Origin: Alistipes sp. CAG:831
Lineage (GTDB): Bacteria > Bacteroidota > Bacteroidia > Bacteroidales > UBA932
Reading direction: 5' to 3'
DNA: 64,000 bases
NCBI GenBank assembly: GCA_000432775.1
Contig: HF990356.1
Location: 1-64,000, forward strand
Within the stretch, counting starts at the first letter, position 1, and the number at the start of each line of letters is the position of its first letter. Below the pieces are notes generated by a model. That model worked only from the letters and a program-made list of their open reading frames with translations. It was not told the origin of the DNA and did not search any database. A program made the translations under genes and the position numbers. Positions 16,681-25,356 of this stretch are shown here, in pieces.

Positions 16681-18159
16681 ATGGCCAAGACTGTCAGAAC
16701 AAATAAGAAAAAGGAAGTGTCCCTGGATGCCCTGGGACTGGAGGCAGGCAAGGTGCCGCCTCAGGCGATAGACGTGGAGGAGGCCGTGCTGGGTGCGATG
16801 ATGATCGAGCCCAACTGTGTGCCTGATGTGCTGGAACGGCTGACTGCCGAATGTTTCTACAAAGAGGCCAACCGCAAGATATTTTCGGCAATATCCGCCC
16901 TTTCCAAGGACCACGAACCGGTAGACATCTTCACTGTGGCCGAGGCCCTCAAGCGAACTGGGGACCTTGAGGCGGTGGGAGGACCGTACTATCTCAGTCT
17001 GCTCTCCTCCAAGGTGGGAGCGGCCGCTCATGTCGACTACCATGTCAATATATTGCTCCAGAAACACATACAAAGGGAGTTGATTACCATCTCCGCCGAG
17101 GTGCAGAGGGATTCCTTCGATGACAGCATACCGGTGGACGACCTGCTCAACAATGCGCAGCAGAAGCTCTTCGACCTGGCAGAGAGGAATATGAAGCGCG
17201 AGACCCTTCCCGTGCAGGATGTACTTAAGGATACTATTGCCGAGATAGAGTCCAATCAGGACCGTACCGACGGCCTGAGCGGAGTGCCGTCGGGCTTTAC
17301 CGGTATCGATAAGGTTACCCTGGGCTGGCAGGAGTCCGATCTGGTGATTATCGCGGCCCGTCCCTCGATGGGTAAGACGGCTTTCGTGCTGACCATGGCC
17401 CGCAATATGGCGGTGGAACATCATATACCTGTGGCATTCTTCTCTCTTGAGATGTCTTCCAAGCAGTTGGTAAAGAGGCTTCTGGTCTCCGAGACAGGCC
17501 TGTCATCGGATAAGATACGAGGCGGTAAGAGACTGCTGGACTATGAGCTGGTGCAGCTGCACGAGCGCATCAAGGATCTTTCGGCCGCGCCTCTGTACAT
17601 AGACGATACACCCTCCATCTCGATATACGAGTTGCGCTCCAAGGTCCGCCGTCTGGTGCGCAATGCAGGCGTAAAGCTGATCATAATAGACTACCTGCAG
17701 CTGATGACAGGTCCTCCGGAACTCAGAGGCATGAGGGAACAGGAAGTGTCCAATATCTCCCGTTCTCTCAAGGCTATTGCCAAGGAAATGTCCATTCCGG
17801 TAATCGCCCTTTCCCAGCTCAGCCGTGACGTGGAGAAGCGAGGAGGCAACAAAATCCCTCAGCTGAGCGACCTGCGTGAGTCCGGAGCCATCGAGCAGGA
17901 CGCGGATATCGTGATGTTCATACATCGTCCGGACTATTACGGAACGGAGGAGGAGGGGGCCGTGCCGGGACAGGCGCAGATCATCATAGCCAAGCACCGT
18001 AACGGCTCTACCGACGTAGTGCCCATGATTTTCCGCAAGAACGAGGCCCGCTTCGTGGACTCCAACGACGGAGGATTCCTGCCGCCCGAGGATGACATAG
18101 AGGGGTATAAGGGAGTAGAGTCAAGCATGAACAATTCCGAATTTGAAGAGGATTTCTAG
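16681..18159 (+). CDS. dnaB: replicative DNA helicase DnaB
   Basis: A 492-residue hexameric helicase that unwinds DNA at the replication fork. The N-terminal primase-interacting domain spans about residues 25-130 (begins PPQAIDVEEAVLGAMM). After a linker helix comes the RecA-like motor: Walker A ARPSMGKTA with Lys232, Walker B LIIIDYLQLM near 338, the IALSQLSRDVEKR motif near 375, and an arginine-finger region. No intein is present at the usual insertion sites. Length is normal. The last 17 bases overlap the next gene if that gene begins at its TTG codon. Confidence 0.96.
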   Translation: MAKTVRTNKKKEVSLDALGLEAGKVPPQAIDVEEAVLGAMMIEPNCVPDVLERLTAECFYKEANRKIFSAISALSKDHEPVDIFTVAEALKRTGDLEAVGGPYYLSLLSSKVGAAAHVDYHVNILLQKHIQRELITISAEVQRDSFDDSIPVDDLLNNAQQKLFDLAERNMKRETLPVQDVLKDTIAEIESNQDRTDGLSGVPSGFTGIDKVTLGWQESDLVIIAARPSMGKTAFVLTMARNMAVEHHIPVAFFSLEMSSKQLVKRLLVSETGLSSDKIRGGKRLLDYELVQLHERIKDLSAAPLYIDDTPSISIYELRSKVRRLVRNAGVKLIIIDYLQLMTGPPELRGMREQEVSNISRSLKAIAKEMSIPVIALSQLSRDVEKRGGNKIPQLSDLRESGAIEQDADIVMFIHRPDYYGTEEEGAVPGQAQIIIAKHRNGSTDVVPMIFRKNEARFVDSNDGGFLPPEDDIEGYKGVESSMNNSEFEEDF

Positions 18160-18988
18160 ATATATCGCCCTCATGCTCGGAGCACTGCTTCCCCTCCAGC
18201 TTTCGGGGCAGTGCTTCCCGGTGCACCCGGATCTGGCCGTGGATCATGCATTTGCCTGTGGGGAGAGGCTTTCCTACATCATTCATTACAAGTGGCTGGG
18301 TATCCGTACCGATGTGGGTGCGGCTGAGGTTACCCTGCAGGACGGAGGTGTCCGCAACGGGCGCCGGCTGCTCCATCCCGTGGCGACGGGCATGACATAC
18401 CGGTTCTGGGATGTCTTTTTCAAGGTGAGGGACAGGTACGAGTCGGTCTTCTATGAGGACAGCGTGCGTCCGGTCTATTTCCACAGGGACGTACATGAGG
18501 GAAAGTATACCATACAGAATTATTTTCACTGGGATGACACCACCCACGCCATAGATGCGCAGGTGGTGCGCCGGACCAGTGTCAGGGATACCCTTCTGCC
18601 TGGGCATGCGTGCACTTTCGATGTGCTCACGCTCTTCTACAATGCCCGGAACATGGACCTGGAGGCTCTCGAACCAGGAGTCAACAATCCGGTTTCCTTC
18701 GTTATAGACGAGGAGATATTCGATATCTATTTCAGGTATATCGGCCGGGAGGAAAAGCGGGTGCCGGGCCTGGGAGTCTTCCGGACGCTCAAATTCGCAG
18801 CAAAGGTGGTGGCAGGAGAGGTGTTTACCGGCGAGCAGGAGATGATCATCTGGGTGTCGGACGACATGAACCGGGTACCGCTCCTCTTTGAGTCGCCCAT
18901 CATAGTCGGTTCGGTCTTCGGACGGCTGTCTGGCTGGGAAGGGCTGCGCTATCCTCTGGAAGAATGTAAAGTAGAAAAAAAACAATAG
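18143..18988 (+). CDS. DUF3108 family exported protein
   Basis: A 281-residue exported protein resembling the DUF3108 family: after the leader comes a conserved beta-rich section beginning FACGERLSYIIHYKW, with later YFHRDVHEG and a C-terminal EMIIWVSDDMNRVPL segment. Function is unknown to me; members are periplasmic. The start is uncertain. TTG 18143 gives a classic signal peptide (KRISR, a hydrophobic core, then LSGQ) but overlaps dnaB by 17 bases. ATG 18173 removes the basic part and leaves a weak leader. I prefer the TTG. The gene ends 3 bases before rseC. Confidence 0.7.
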   Translation: MKRISRYIALMLGALLPLQLSGQCFPVHPDLAVDHAFACGERLSYIIHYKWLGIRTDVGAAEVTLQDGGVRNGRRLLHPVATGMTYRFWDVFFKVRDRYESVFYEDSVRPVYFHRDVHEGKYTIQNYFHWDDTTHAIDAQVVRRTSVRDTLLPGHACTFDVLTLFYNARNMDLEALEPGVNNPVSFVIDEEIFDIYFRYIGREEKRVPGLGVFRTLKFAAKVVAGEVFTGEQEMIIWVSDDMNRVPLLFESPIIVGSVFGRLSGWEGLRYPLEECKVEKKQ

Positions 18989-18991
18989 AAA

Positions 18992-19429
18992 ATGAAACAG
19001 CAACAGTCTTCAGCAGTAATCAGGCATGAGGGGCGGGTACTGTCCGTCACCTCTGTACAGACCAAGGTCGAGATACTGGCTCAGACGGCCTGCGCGGCAT
19101 GTCATGCCAAGGCGGTCTGCGGAGCATCTACCGGTGAGAGCCGCGTGATAACCATCCGCCGGGAGGACGACGGGAAAATCAAGCCGGATGACAGGGTCAA
19201 TGTAGTTGTCCGCCAGGGGCAGGGATTCAAGGCAGTTTTCATCGCTTATTTAATTCCTTTGTTCATTCTATTGGTTTTATTATTAACTTTGCCTATGTTT
19301 TTTGAGAATGAACTGGTGACGGGGCTCGGTGCACTGGGATTCGTGGCTCTTTATTACCTGGTGCTGGCTCAGTTCAGGGACAGACTCAACAGCGGTTTCG
19401 TATTTACGGTTGAAAAGATTAATAACTAA
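18992..19429 (+). CDS. RseC/SoxR-reducing family protein
   Basis: A 145-residue inner-membrane protein with the RseC/MucC layout. A soluble N-terminal part holds a Cys cluster (TACAACHAKAVCG, about residues 32-44), and two adjacent helices follow at about 84-125. RseC-type proteins are linked in enterobacteria to SoxR reduction together with Rsx/Rnf and to sigma-E control. In Bacteroidetes the gene commonly heads the rnf operon, as here, 6 bases before rnfB. The cysteines probably hold an Fe-S cluster, which is inference. No sigma-E partner genes are present. Confidence 0.85.
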   Translation: MKQQQSSAVIRHEGRVLSVTSVQTKVEILAQTACAACHAKAVCGASTGESRVITIRREDDGKIKPDDRVNVVVRQGQGFKAVFIAYLIPLFILLVLLLTLPMFFENELVTGLGALGFVALYYLVLAQFRDRLNSGFVFTVEKINN

Positions 19430-19435
19430 CAACAG

Positions 19436-20335
19436 ATGGGTACAACATTTATCTTTACTATCGTCATTCTCAGTGTACTGGGATTGCTGCTGGCGGTAGT
19501 CCTATTCCTCGTTGCGAAGAAGTTCCAGGTGGTGGAGGATCCCCTCATCGATGTCATTGAGTCCACTATGCCCGGAGCCAACTGCGGCGGCTGCGGTTTC
19601 GCCGGCTGCCGGGCTTTCGCCGAGGCATGCGTCAAGTCCAGGTCCCTTGACGGCAAGTTCTGCCCTGTGGGAGGCAATGCCGTCATGCAGAAGGTGGCCG
19701 CTCATCTCGGAGTCGCCATGGAGGAAAAGGCTCCAATGGTAGCTGTGGTAAGGTGCAACGGCACCTGTGCCAACAGAGTACGCACCAGCGAGTACGACGG
19801 TTCCTCCTCCTGCCGTATCATGAGCACCCTCTACAGTGGTGACACTGCCTGCCGGTACGGCTGTCTGGGCTGCGGGGACTGTGAGAAAGCCTGCCAGTTC
19901 GGAGCTATCAAGATCAATCCCGAGACCCTCATTCCCGAGGTGGACGAGGACAAGTGCACGGCATGCGGTGCCTGTGTCAAGGCATGTCCCAAAGGCATCA
20001 TCGAACTGCGGAACAAAGGTCCTAAGAACCGTCGGGTCTATGTCTCCTGCATGAACCAGGATAAGGGCGGAATAGCCCGCAAGGCATGCACCGCCGCATG
20101 TATAGGCTGCCGTAAGTGCGAGAAGACCTGCCCCTTCGGTGCTATCACCGTCGAGAACAATCTGGCCTACATCGATTTCAACAAATGCAAGCTCTGCCGC
20201 AAGTGCGTGGCCGAGTGCCCTACAGGAGCCATCCATGCCGTAAACTTCCCTCCGAAGCCGGCTGCCCCTGCCGCACCCGAAGCTGCCCCCGCTTCCGCTT
20301 CAACCGCCCCTGCTGCAGAAACACCTAAAGAATAA
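19436..20335 (+). CDS. rnfB: Rnf electron transport complex subunit B
   Basis: A 299-residue iron-sulfur subunit, the likely ferredoxin entry point of Rnf. An N-terminal membrane helix (about 3-25) precedes the NCGGCGFAGCRAF four-Cys cluster. After it come further ferredoxin-type sets: CLGCGDCEKACQF, CTACGACVKACPKG, an ACTAACIGCRKCEKTCPF group and CKLCRKCVAECPTG. This multi-cluster RnfB is typical of anaerobes rather than of the short E. coli RsxB. The last 30 residues are a Pro/Ala-rich tail with no known role. It is first of the rnf subunits in the order B, C, D, G, E, A. Confidence 0.95.
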   Translation: MGTTFIFTIVILSVLGLLLAVVLFLVAKKFQVVEDPLIDVIESTMPGANCGGCGFAGCRAFAEACVKSRSLDGKFCPVGGNAVMQKVAAHLGVAMEEKAPMVAVVRCNGTCANRVRTSEYDGSSSCRIMSTLYSGDTACRYGCLGCGDCEKACQFGAIKINPETLIPEVDEDKCTACGACVKACPKGIIELRNKGPKNRRVYVSCMNQDKGGIARKACTAACIGCRKCEKTCPFGAITVENNLAYIDFNKCKLCRKCVAECPTGAIHAVNFPPKPAAPAAPEAAPASASTAPAAETPKE

Positions 20336-20339
20336 CCGC

Positions 20340-21677
20340 ATGAGACGTACATTTTCAATGGGTGGTGTCCACCCGCGCGACTGCAAGATATCCGCTGACT
20401 CAGCGATAGAGATATTCCCTCTGCCACAGAGGATGTACATTTCCATGTCCCAGCATCTGGGAGCTCCCGCCAAACCCCTCGTACAGAAGGGAGATAAGGT
20501 GAAGGTGGGACAGATGATAGGAGCCTCCGCAGGTTTTATTTCCGCCAATATCCACAGTTCGGTATCCGGTACCGTTGCCGCCGTCGAGCCTTACGCTGAC
20601 CTGGCCGGGAACCCGGTGATGCACGTGGTCATAGACGTGGATGGAGACGAATGGGAGGAGTCCATTGACCGTACCCCGGACGTAGTCAGGGAGATAACCC
20701 TGAGTCCTGCTGAGATTGTCAAGAGGATTGCCGACTGCGGCATAGTGGGAATGGGAGGAGCTTCTTTCCCGACCCACGTCAAGCTCTCCCCCCCTCCAGG
20801 GAAGAAGGCCGAGTTCCTTATAATCAACGGAGCGGAGTGCGAGCCTTATCTTACCTCGGATTATCGTCTGATGGTCGAGCATCCGGAGGAAGTCCTGCTG
20901 GGCGCCCGCATCATGATGAAGGCTCTGGGAGTGACCAAGGGCTATATCGGCATAGAGGACAACAAGCCCGCCGCCATAGACGCCATGCGGAAACTCACCG
21001 CATCGGCCTACAGTGAGATAGAGGTGGTGCCCCTGAAGAAGAAGTATCCGCAGGGAGGTGAGAAGCAGTTGATAGACGCTGTCACCGGCCGTAAGGTGCC
21101 TTCGATGGGCCTGCCTATAGATACCGGAGTGGTGGTGCAGAACGTGGGAACCTCATACGCTGTGTATGAGGCAGTACAGAAGAACAAACCTCTGTTCGAG
21201 GGCGTGATGACCATTACCGGGCAGTGCCTGGGCGGACAGCACAATTTCCTGGTGCGTACCGGTACCACATTTGACCGTATCCTGGAGTATGTGGGCGGAG
21301 TGCCGCAGGAGGCCGCCAAGATCATCAGCGGAGGTCCCATGATGGGAAAGGCCGTGTCCAACCTCTCCGCCGCCACTGTCAAGAGCTCCTCGTCCCTGCT
21401 CCTGCTTACCGAGGAACAGACCCGCCGCCGTGCGGAGGGCGAGTGTATACGTTGCGGTAAGTGCGTACAGGCCTGTCCTATGGGTCTGGAGCCCTACCTG
21501 CTCAACAAACTTTCCCGTGCAGGCCGCATGGAGGAACTGGAGGAACACAAGGTCTACGACTGCATCGAGTGCGGATGCTGTATGTTCACCTGTCCCGCCT
21601 ATATCCCTCTGCTCGACTATATCCGCACAGGCAAGGCAGATGTCATGAGGATCATGCGCAGCCGTCCTAAAAAGTAA
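20340..21677 (+). CDS. rnfC: Rnf electron transport complex subunit C
   Basis: A 445-residue peripheral subunit that binds NADH and FMN and passes electrons toward NAD in Rnf. The N-terminal barrel-sandwich part is followed by the glycine-rich GMGGASFPTHVKL flavin/NAD site near residues 135-150 and an EPYLTSDYRLM segment. Two C-terminal 4Fe-4S motifs are present: CIRCGKCVQACPMG and CIECGCCMFTCPAY. Length is standard for the short form without the repeat-rich tail seen in enterobacteria. It begins 4 bases after rnfB. Confidence 0.95.
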   Translation: MRRTFSMGGVHPRDCKISADSAIEIFPLPQRMYISMSQHLGAPAKPLVQKGDKVKVGQMIGASAGFISANIHSSVSGTVAAVEPYADLAGNPVMHVVIDVDGDEWEESIDRTPDVVREITLSPAEIVKRIADCGIVGMGGASFPTHVKLSPPPGKKAEFLIINGAECEPYLTSDYRLMVEHPEEVLLGARIMMKALGVTKGYIGIEDNKPAAIDAMRKLTASAYSEIEVVPLKKKYPQGGEKQLIDAVTGRKVPSMGLPIDTGVVVQNVGTSYAVYEAVQKNKPLFEGVMTITGQCLGGQHNFLVRTGTTFDRILEYVGGVPQEAAKIISGGPMMGKAVSNLSAATVKSSSSLLLLTEEQTRRRAEGECIRCGKCVQACPMGLEPYLLNKLSRAGRMEELEEHKVYDCIECGCCMFTCPAYIPLLDYIRTGKADVMRIMRSRPKK

Positions 21678-21697
21678 CCGATTAAACAATAAAGTAT

Positions 21698-22699
21698 ATG
21701 AGAAAGCTGATAGTCTCTCCCGCACCCCACGTGCACGGCAGTGAGAGCACCAGGAAGATCATGCTGGATGTGATCATCGCCCTGGTTCCCTCTATGCTGG
21801 TGGCCGTATATTTCTTCGGCCAGAGCGCCATCATGCTCCTGGCGGTCTCCGTGGCTGCCTGTGTGGGGCTGGAGTACCTGATTCAGAAATACCTGTTCAA
21901 GAAGCGGTCCACCATATCCGATCTCTCGGCGGTGGTGACCGGTGTGCTTCTGGCGCTTAACCTGCCTCCCACAGCTCCGTGGTGGATAGCGGTCATAGGC
22001 GCGGTCGTGGCCGTAGGAGTAATCAAGATGACATTCGGAGGACTGGGCCACAATATCTTCAACCCGGCACTTGCTGCCCGTGTCTTCCTGCTGGTCTCGT
22101 TCCCGGTCATCATGACTGACTGGACCGTGCCCGCATCCTGGTTCCGTCCGGGTGTCGACGCCATCTCCGGTGCCACACCCCTCGCCCTGATCAATGAGGG
22201 ACTTGCGCAGGGTCAGACCGTGGAGCAGATAATCGCGCAGAATGACCTGTCCTACGGACAGATGCTCTTTGCAAGAGCCGGAGGCTCTGCCGGTGAGGCA
22301 TCGGCCCTGGCCCTGATACTCGGATTCGTCTATCTGTTGGTGCGTAAGGTCATCCGTCCCCACATACCCGTCACCATTATCCTGACCGTGGCCGTAATGA
22401 CCGGTATTTTCTGGCTGATAGATCCTACCCGTTTCACCGACCCTCTGTTCAACATACTTACCGGCGGTCTGCTTCTGGGCTCGATATTCATGGCCACGGA
22501 TTACGTGACTTCGCCGATGGCGGTCAAGGGCATGATTATCTACGGTATAGGTATCGGAGTGCTGACTGTGCTGATACGTTACTTCGGCTCCTATCCCGAA
22601 GGCGTGTCATTTGCGATACTTATCATGAACTCGATAGTTCCCCTGCTCAACAAATACATAAAGCCCGCAAGGTTCGGGAAGGAGGTTAAACATGCCTAA
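21698..22699 (+). CDS. rnfD: Rnf electron transport complex subunit D
   Basis: A 333-residue integral membrane subunit with about nine to ten hydrophobic helices. The flavinylation motif SGATPL lies near residue 155; in RnfD/NqrB a Thr in this motif carries FMN in phosphoester linkage, added by ApbE. The subunit forms part of the ion-translocating core. It overlaps rnfG by 8 bases (22692-22699), indicating coupled translation. Confidence 0.95.
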   Translation: MRKLIVSPAPHVHGSESTRKIMLDVIIALVPSMLVAVYFFGQSAIMLLAVSVAACVGLEYLIQKYLFKKRSTISDLSAVVTGVLLALNLPPTAPWWIAVIGAVVAVGVIKMTFGGLGHNIFNPALAARVFLLVSFPVIMTDWTVPASWFRPGVDAISGATPLALINEGLAQGQTVEQIIAQNDLSYGQMLFARAGGSAGEASALALILGFVYLLVRKVIRPHIPVTIILTVAVMTGIFWLIDPTRFTDPLFNILTGGLLLGSIFMATDYVTSPMAVKGMIIYGIGIGVLTVLIRYFGSYPEGVSFAILIMNSIVPLLNKYIKPARFGKEVKHA

Positions 22700-23264
22700 A
22701 GAATCAACACTGCGCAGCATGGCCGTGTGCCTCTTCCTCGTCTGTCTGGTCTGCTCCGCCCTTCTCGGAGGTGTGTACGTGCTGACTCTCGACAAGATCA
22801 ATGAGGAGGTGGTCAAGAAGACCAACAATGCCATCGCTCTCGTAACCCCTGAATTCGACAACGAGCCCTCGGCCGAGAGCCTTTCCGTCGAGCTGGACGG
22901 AGACGCCGTTACAGTCTATCCTGCCAAGAAGGGAGGACAGACCGTCGGATATGCCGTCGAATCCTTTACCTCAAAGGGCTTCAGCGGTACGATCAACATC
23001 ATGGTCGGATTTGATATGGACGGTAACATAGTAGGTACGTCCGTCATCTCCCACGCCGAGACCCCCGGTCTGGGAGCCAAGATGACCGAGCCTGCCTTCG
23101 CGTCGCAGTTTGTCGGCAAGAACCCTTCATCCTTCAGGCTCAGCGTCACCAAGGATGGCGGAGACGTGGATGCCATTACCGCCTCCACGATTACCTCCAG
23201 AGCTTACTGCGATGCCGTGGACAGGGCATACAGGGTGTACCGTAAAGTAATTGACTCTAAATAG
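22692..23264 (+). CDS. rnfG: Rnf electron transport complex subunit G
   Basis: A 190-residue subunit with one N-terminal helix (about 11-33) and a periplasmic FMN-binding domain. The covalent FMN site is in DAITASTITSRA near residues 158-169. The usual wording of the motif is Ser/Thr-Gly-Ala-Thr; here it reads Thr-Ala-Ser-Thr, keeping the acceptor Thr. The ETPGLGA segment near 117-123 is family-typical. No apbE gene is in the window, so the flavin transferase must be encoded elsewhere. Confidence 0.92.
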   Translation: MPKESTLRSMAVCLFLVCLVCSALLGGVYVLTLDKINEEVVKKTNNAIALVTPEFDNEPSAESLSVELDGDAVTVYPAKKGGQTVGYAVESFTSKGFSGTINIMVGFDMDGNIVGTSVISHAETPGLGAKMTEPAFASQFVGKNPSSFRLSVTKDGGDVDAITASTITSRAYCDAVDRAYRVYRKVIDSK

Positions 23265-23273
23265 TTGCGGAAT

Positions 23274-23861
23274 ATGAGTAAACTAAGAATTATAACCAAC
23301 GGCATTATAAAGGACAACCCTACCTTCGTCCTCGTGCTCGGTATGTGCCCCACTATCGGCACCACCACTTCCGCGATCAACGGTATGGGAATGGGATTGG
23401 CCACGACTTTCGTCCTCATTCTCTCCAACGTGTTCATATCCCTGTTCGCCAAGATGATTCCAGACAAGGTCAGGATTCCTGCCTATATCGTGATCATCGC
23501 ATCTTTCGTGACAGTCCTCCAGCTGCTGATGCAGGCGTATGTGCCTGACCTCTATGCTGCCCTCGGTCTGTTCATTCCCCTGATCGTGGTGAACTGCATC
23601 ATTCTCGGCCGCGCCGAGGCCTTCGCCAACAAGAATACTCCCGGGGACTCCGCCCTGGACGGCATAGGTATCGGACTTGGATTTACCCTTGCGCTTACAT
23701 TCATCGGCATGGTCCGCGAGCTGCTGGGCAGTATGTCGTTCTTCGGCATGAAACTGGCCGAGGGTGACGGCATGCTGGCATTTGTCCTGGCTCCCGGAGG
23801 ATTTCTCGTATTGGGCTATCTGATGGTGATATTCAGAAAACTTATTAACAAAAAGGCTTAA
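23274..23861 (+). CDS. rnfE: Rnf electron transport complex subunit E
   Basis: A 195-residue integral membrane subunit of the RnfA/E (NqrD/E) family with about six helices. FVLVLGMCPTIGTT near the N-terminus and IVVNCIILGRAEAFA near residue 105 are characteristic; each half-site Cys helps hold the intramembrane Fe-S centre shared with RnfA. I start it at ATG 23274; a TTG three codons upstream is in frame. Confidence 0.94.
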   Translation: MSKLRIITNGIIKDNPTFVLVLGMCPTIGTTTSAINGMGMGLATTFVLILSNVFISLFAKMIPDKVRIPAYIVIIASFVTVLQLLMQAYVPDLYAALGLFIPLIVVNCIILGRAEAFANKNTPGDSALDGIGIGLGFTLALTFIGMVRELLGSMSFFGMKLAEGDGMLAFVLAPGGFLVLGYLMVIFRKLINKKA

Positions 23862-23870
23862 TCTTTCGTT

Positions 23871-24470
23871 ATGGAATATCTGATAATTATCATATCGGCG
23901 GTATTCGTCAACAATATCGTACTGTCACAGTTCCTGGGTATCTGTCCCTTCCTCGGAGTATCCAGCAAGGTAAGCACCGCAACCGGAATGTCGGCCGCAG
24001 TGGTCTTCGTCATCACCCTGTCGACCCTGGTGACCTACCTCCTGCACTACTATGTGCTGGTGCCTCTTGGAATAGAGTTCATGATGACCATCGTGTTCAT
24101 CCTCGTCATAGCGGCCCTGGTGCAGATGGTGGAGATTATCCTCAAGAAGATATCTCCGTCCCTGTATCAGGCCCTGGGTATCTTCCTGCCCCTGATTACC
24201 ACCAACTGTACCGTACTCGGCGTGGCCATCAACGTAGTGACCAAGGAATTCACCTTCGGAGGCGAGGCCCATCTGCTCAATCTGGGCGAGACTGTGGTCT
24301 ATGCGGCATCCAGTGCCCTCGGTTTCGGTGTGGCCATGATACTCTTCGCGGGTATACGCGAGCAGATGGAACTGGTGGGTGTCCCCAAAGCATTCAAGGG
24401 TACTCCTATAGCCCTGATTACCGCAGGTATTCTGGCTATGGCTTTCATGGGATTCAGCGGACTGGTATAG
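23871..24470 (+). CDS. rnfA: Rnf electron transport complex subunit A
   Basis: A 199-residue integral membrane partner of RnfE with about six helices. [18 protein letters not shown] at the N-terminus and [13 protein letters not shown] near residue 108 are the paired Cys motifs that complete the intramembrane Fe-S site. It is the last rnf subunit here and begins 9 bases after rnfE. With B, C, D, G and E the six-subunit complex is complete. Such a complex couples ferredoxin oxidation to NAD reduction and exports Na+ or H+. Confidence 0.95.
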   Translation: MEYLIIIISAVFVNNIVLSQFLGICPFLGVSSKVSTATGMSAAVVFVITLSTLVTYLLHYYVLVPLGIEFMMTIVFILVIAALVQMVEIILKKISPSLYQALGIFLPLITTNCTVLGVAINVVTKEFTFGGEAHLLNLGETVVYAASSALGFGVAMILFAGIREQMELVGVPKAFKGTPIALITAGILAMAFMGFSGLV

Positions 24471-24475
24471 TGCCT

Positions 24476-24748
24476 ATGACGACAGTTGTCGAAATCGAGA
24501 GACTCGTGGCTTCCGGGCATCTTGACGATGCCCGTGAGGAACTGGAGCGGCTTCTGGCTGGAGAACCTGACAATTCCCAGGCCTGGTTTCTGCTGGGAGG
24601 TATCTACCGCAGGCATGAGCTGTGGGGAGATGCCATCAATGCCTACAACCGGGCAAAGCTGATCGACCCTGAGGGACCTGCAGCGGCCGCCATAGAGTCC
24701 ATCTACGATATACTTCACTTTGTGAATGTGGACCTGATGAATCCCTAG
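24476..24748 (+). CDS. small TPR-repeat protein
   Basis: A 90-residue protein made of about two tetratricopeptide-like helical hairpins: one spanning roughly residues 8-28 and a clearer one at 32-65 with AWFLLGGIYRRHELWGDAINAYNRA. No signal peptide is seen, so it is probably a cytoplasmic adaptor. It starts 5 bases after rnfA, with which it is likely co-transcribed. A GTG at 24470 is an alternative start. The stop codon overlaps, on the opposite strand, the stop of the methyltransferase gene through a shared CTAG. Function unknown. Confidence 0.75.
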   Translation: MTTVVEIERLVASGHLDDAREELERLLAGEPDNSQAWFLLGGIYRRHELWGDAINAYNRAKLIDPEGPAAAAIESIYDILHFVNVDLMNP

Positions 24749-25287
24749 GGCCTGGGTGTGAGGACGTAGAGCACTATGCCAACAGCCACGGAGACGTTGA
24801 GCGAGTGCTTTGTCCCCCACTGGGGTATTTCCAGGGTGAAGTCACACAGATCCACAGCCTCCTGAGATATGCCGTGAACTTCGTTTCCGAAGATCACGGC
24901 ATATTTTTTCGCCGGGTCCAGTTTTCTCTCTCCCCGCAGGAAACAGTCTGTGGAGACGGAATGTTCAGTCTGTTCGACGCCTATGATGACATATCCTTTG
25001 GCCTTGAGCTCCCGGACGGCCTCTACCGTGCTTTCCCTGTATGTCCAGTCCACAGAGAATTCCGCACCGAGCGCGGACTTGTGGATCTCGGGGGAGGGAG
25101 GGGTGGAACTGATGCCGCAGAGGACTATGCCGTCGGCGCGGAAAGCGTCGCTGGTGCGGAAGGCCGAACCGATGTTGTGACGGCTGCGGACATTGTCCAG
25201 AATCACTGTTATGGGGCTTTTGGCGAGGGCCTTGTATTCCTCGACTGCGGGGCGCCCGAGTTCGCTGTTCAATAATTTCCTAAACAT
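24745..25287 (-). CDS. SpoU (TrmH) family RNA 2'-O-methyltransferase
   Basis: A 180-residue SPOUT-class methyltransferase that uses S-adenosylmethionine to methylate a ribose 2'-OH in rRNA or tRNA. The three SpoU motifs are visible: motif 1 LDNVRSRHNIGSAFRTSDAF near residues 31-50, motif 2 AVIFGNEVHGIS near 130-141 and motif 3 LEIPQWGTKHSLNVSVAVGI near 152-171, which form the knot and cofactor site. It lacks the N-terminal RNA-binding extension of RlmB, so the exact target is open. It is a single gene diverging from glyA. Confidence 0.9.
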   Translation of the reverse strand: MFRKLLNSELGRPAVEEYKALAKSPITVILDNVRSRHNIGSAFRTSDAFRADGIVLCGISSTPPSPEIHKSALGAEFSVDWTYRESTVEAVRELKAKGYVIIGVEQTEHSVSTDCFLRGERKLDPAKKYAVIFGNEVHGISQEAVDLCDFTLEIPQWGTKHSLNVSVAVGIVLYVLTPRP

Positions 25288-25310
25288 TTGCCAAAAGATA
25301 AAATTTTGCT

Positions 25311-25318
25311 TACATTCG
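25311..25318 (+). promoter_or_regulatory. near-consensus promoter of glyA
   Basis: TACATTCG differs from TAnnTTTG at one position and has a TTTG at 25287-25290, 20 bases upstream. The glyA ATG is 38 bases downstream. On the opposite strand a TA-TCT-TTTG variant ends four bases before the methyltransferase ATG. Confidence 0.5.
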
Positions 25319-25356
25319 CAAAGTTAAACTGAATTGAGTAATTTTAACAATATATT

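Noticed and set aside
24805..25275. A 156-codon + strand frame antisense to the SpoU methyltransferase
   Set aside because: The opposite strand holds all three SpoU motifs, and the + frame shows no motif or promoter.
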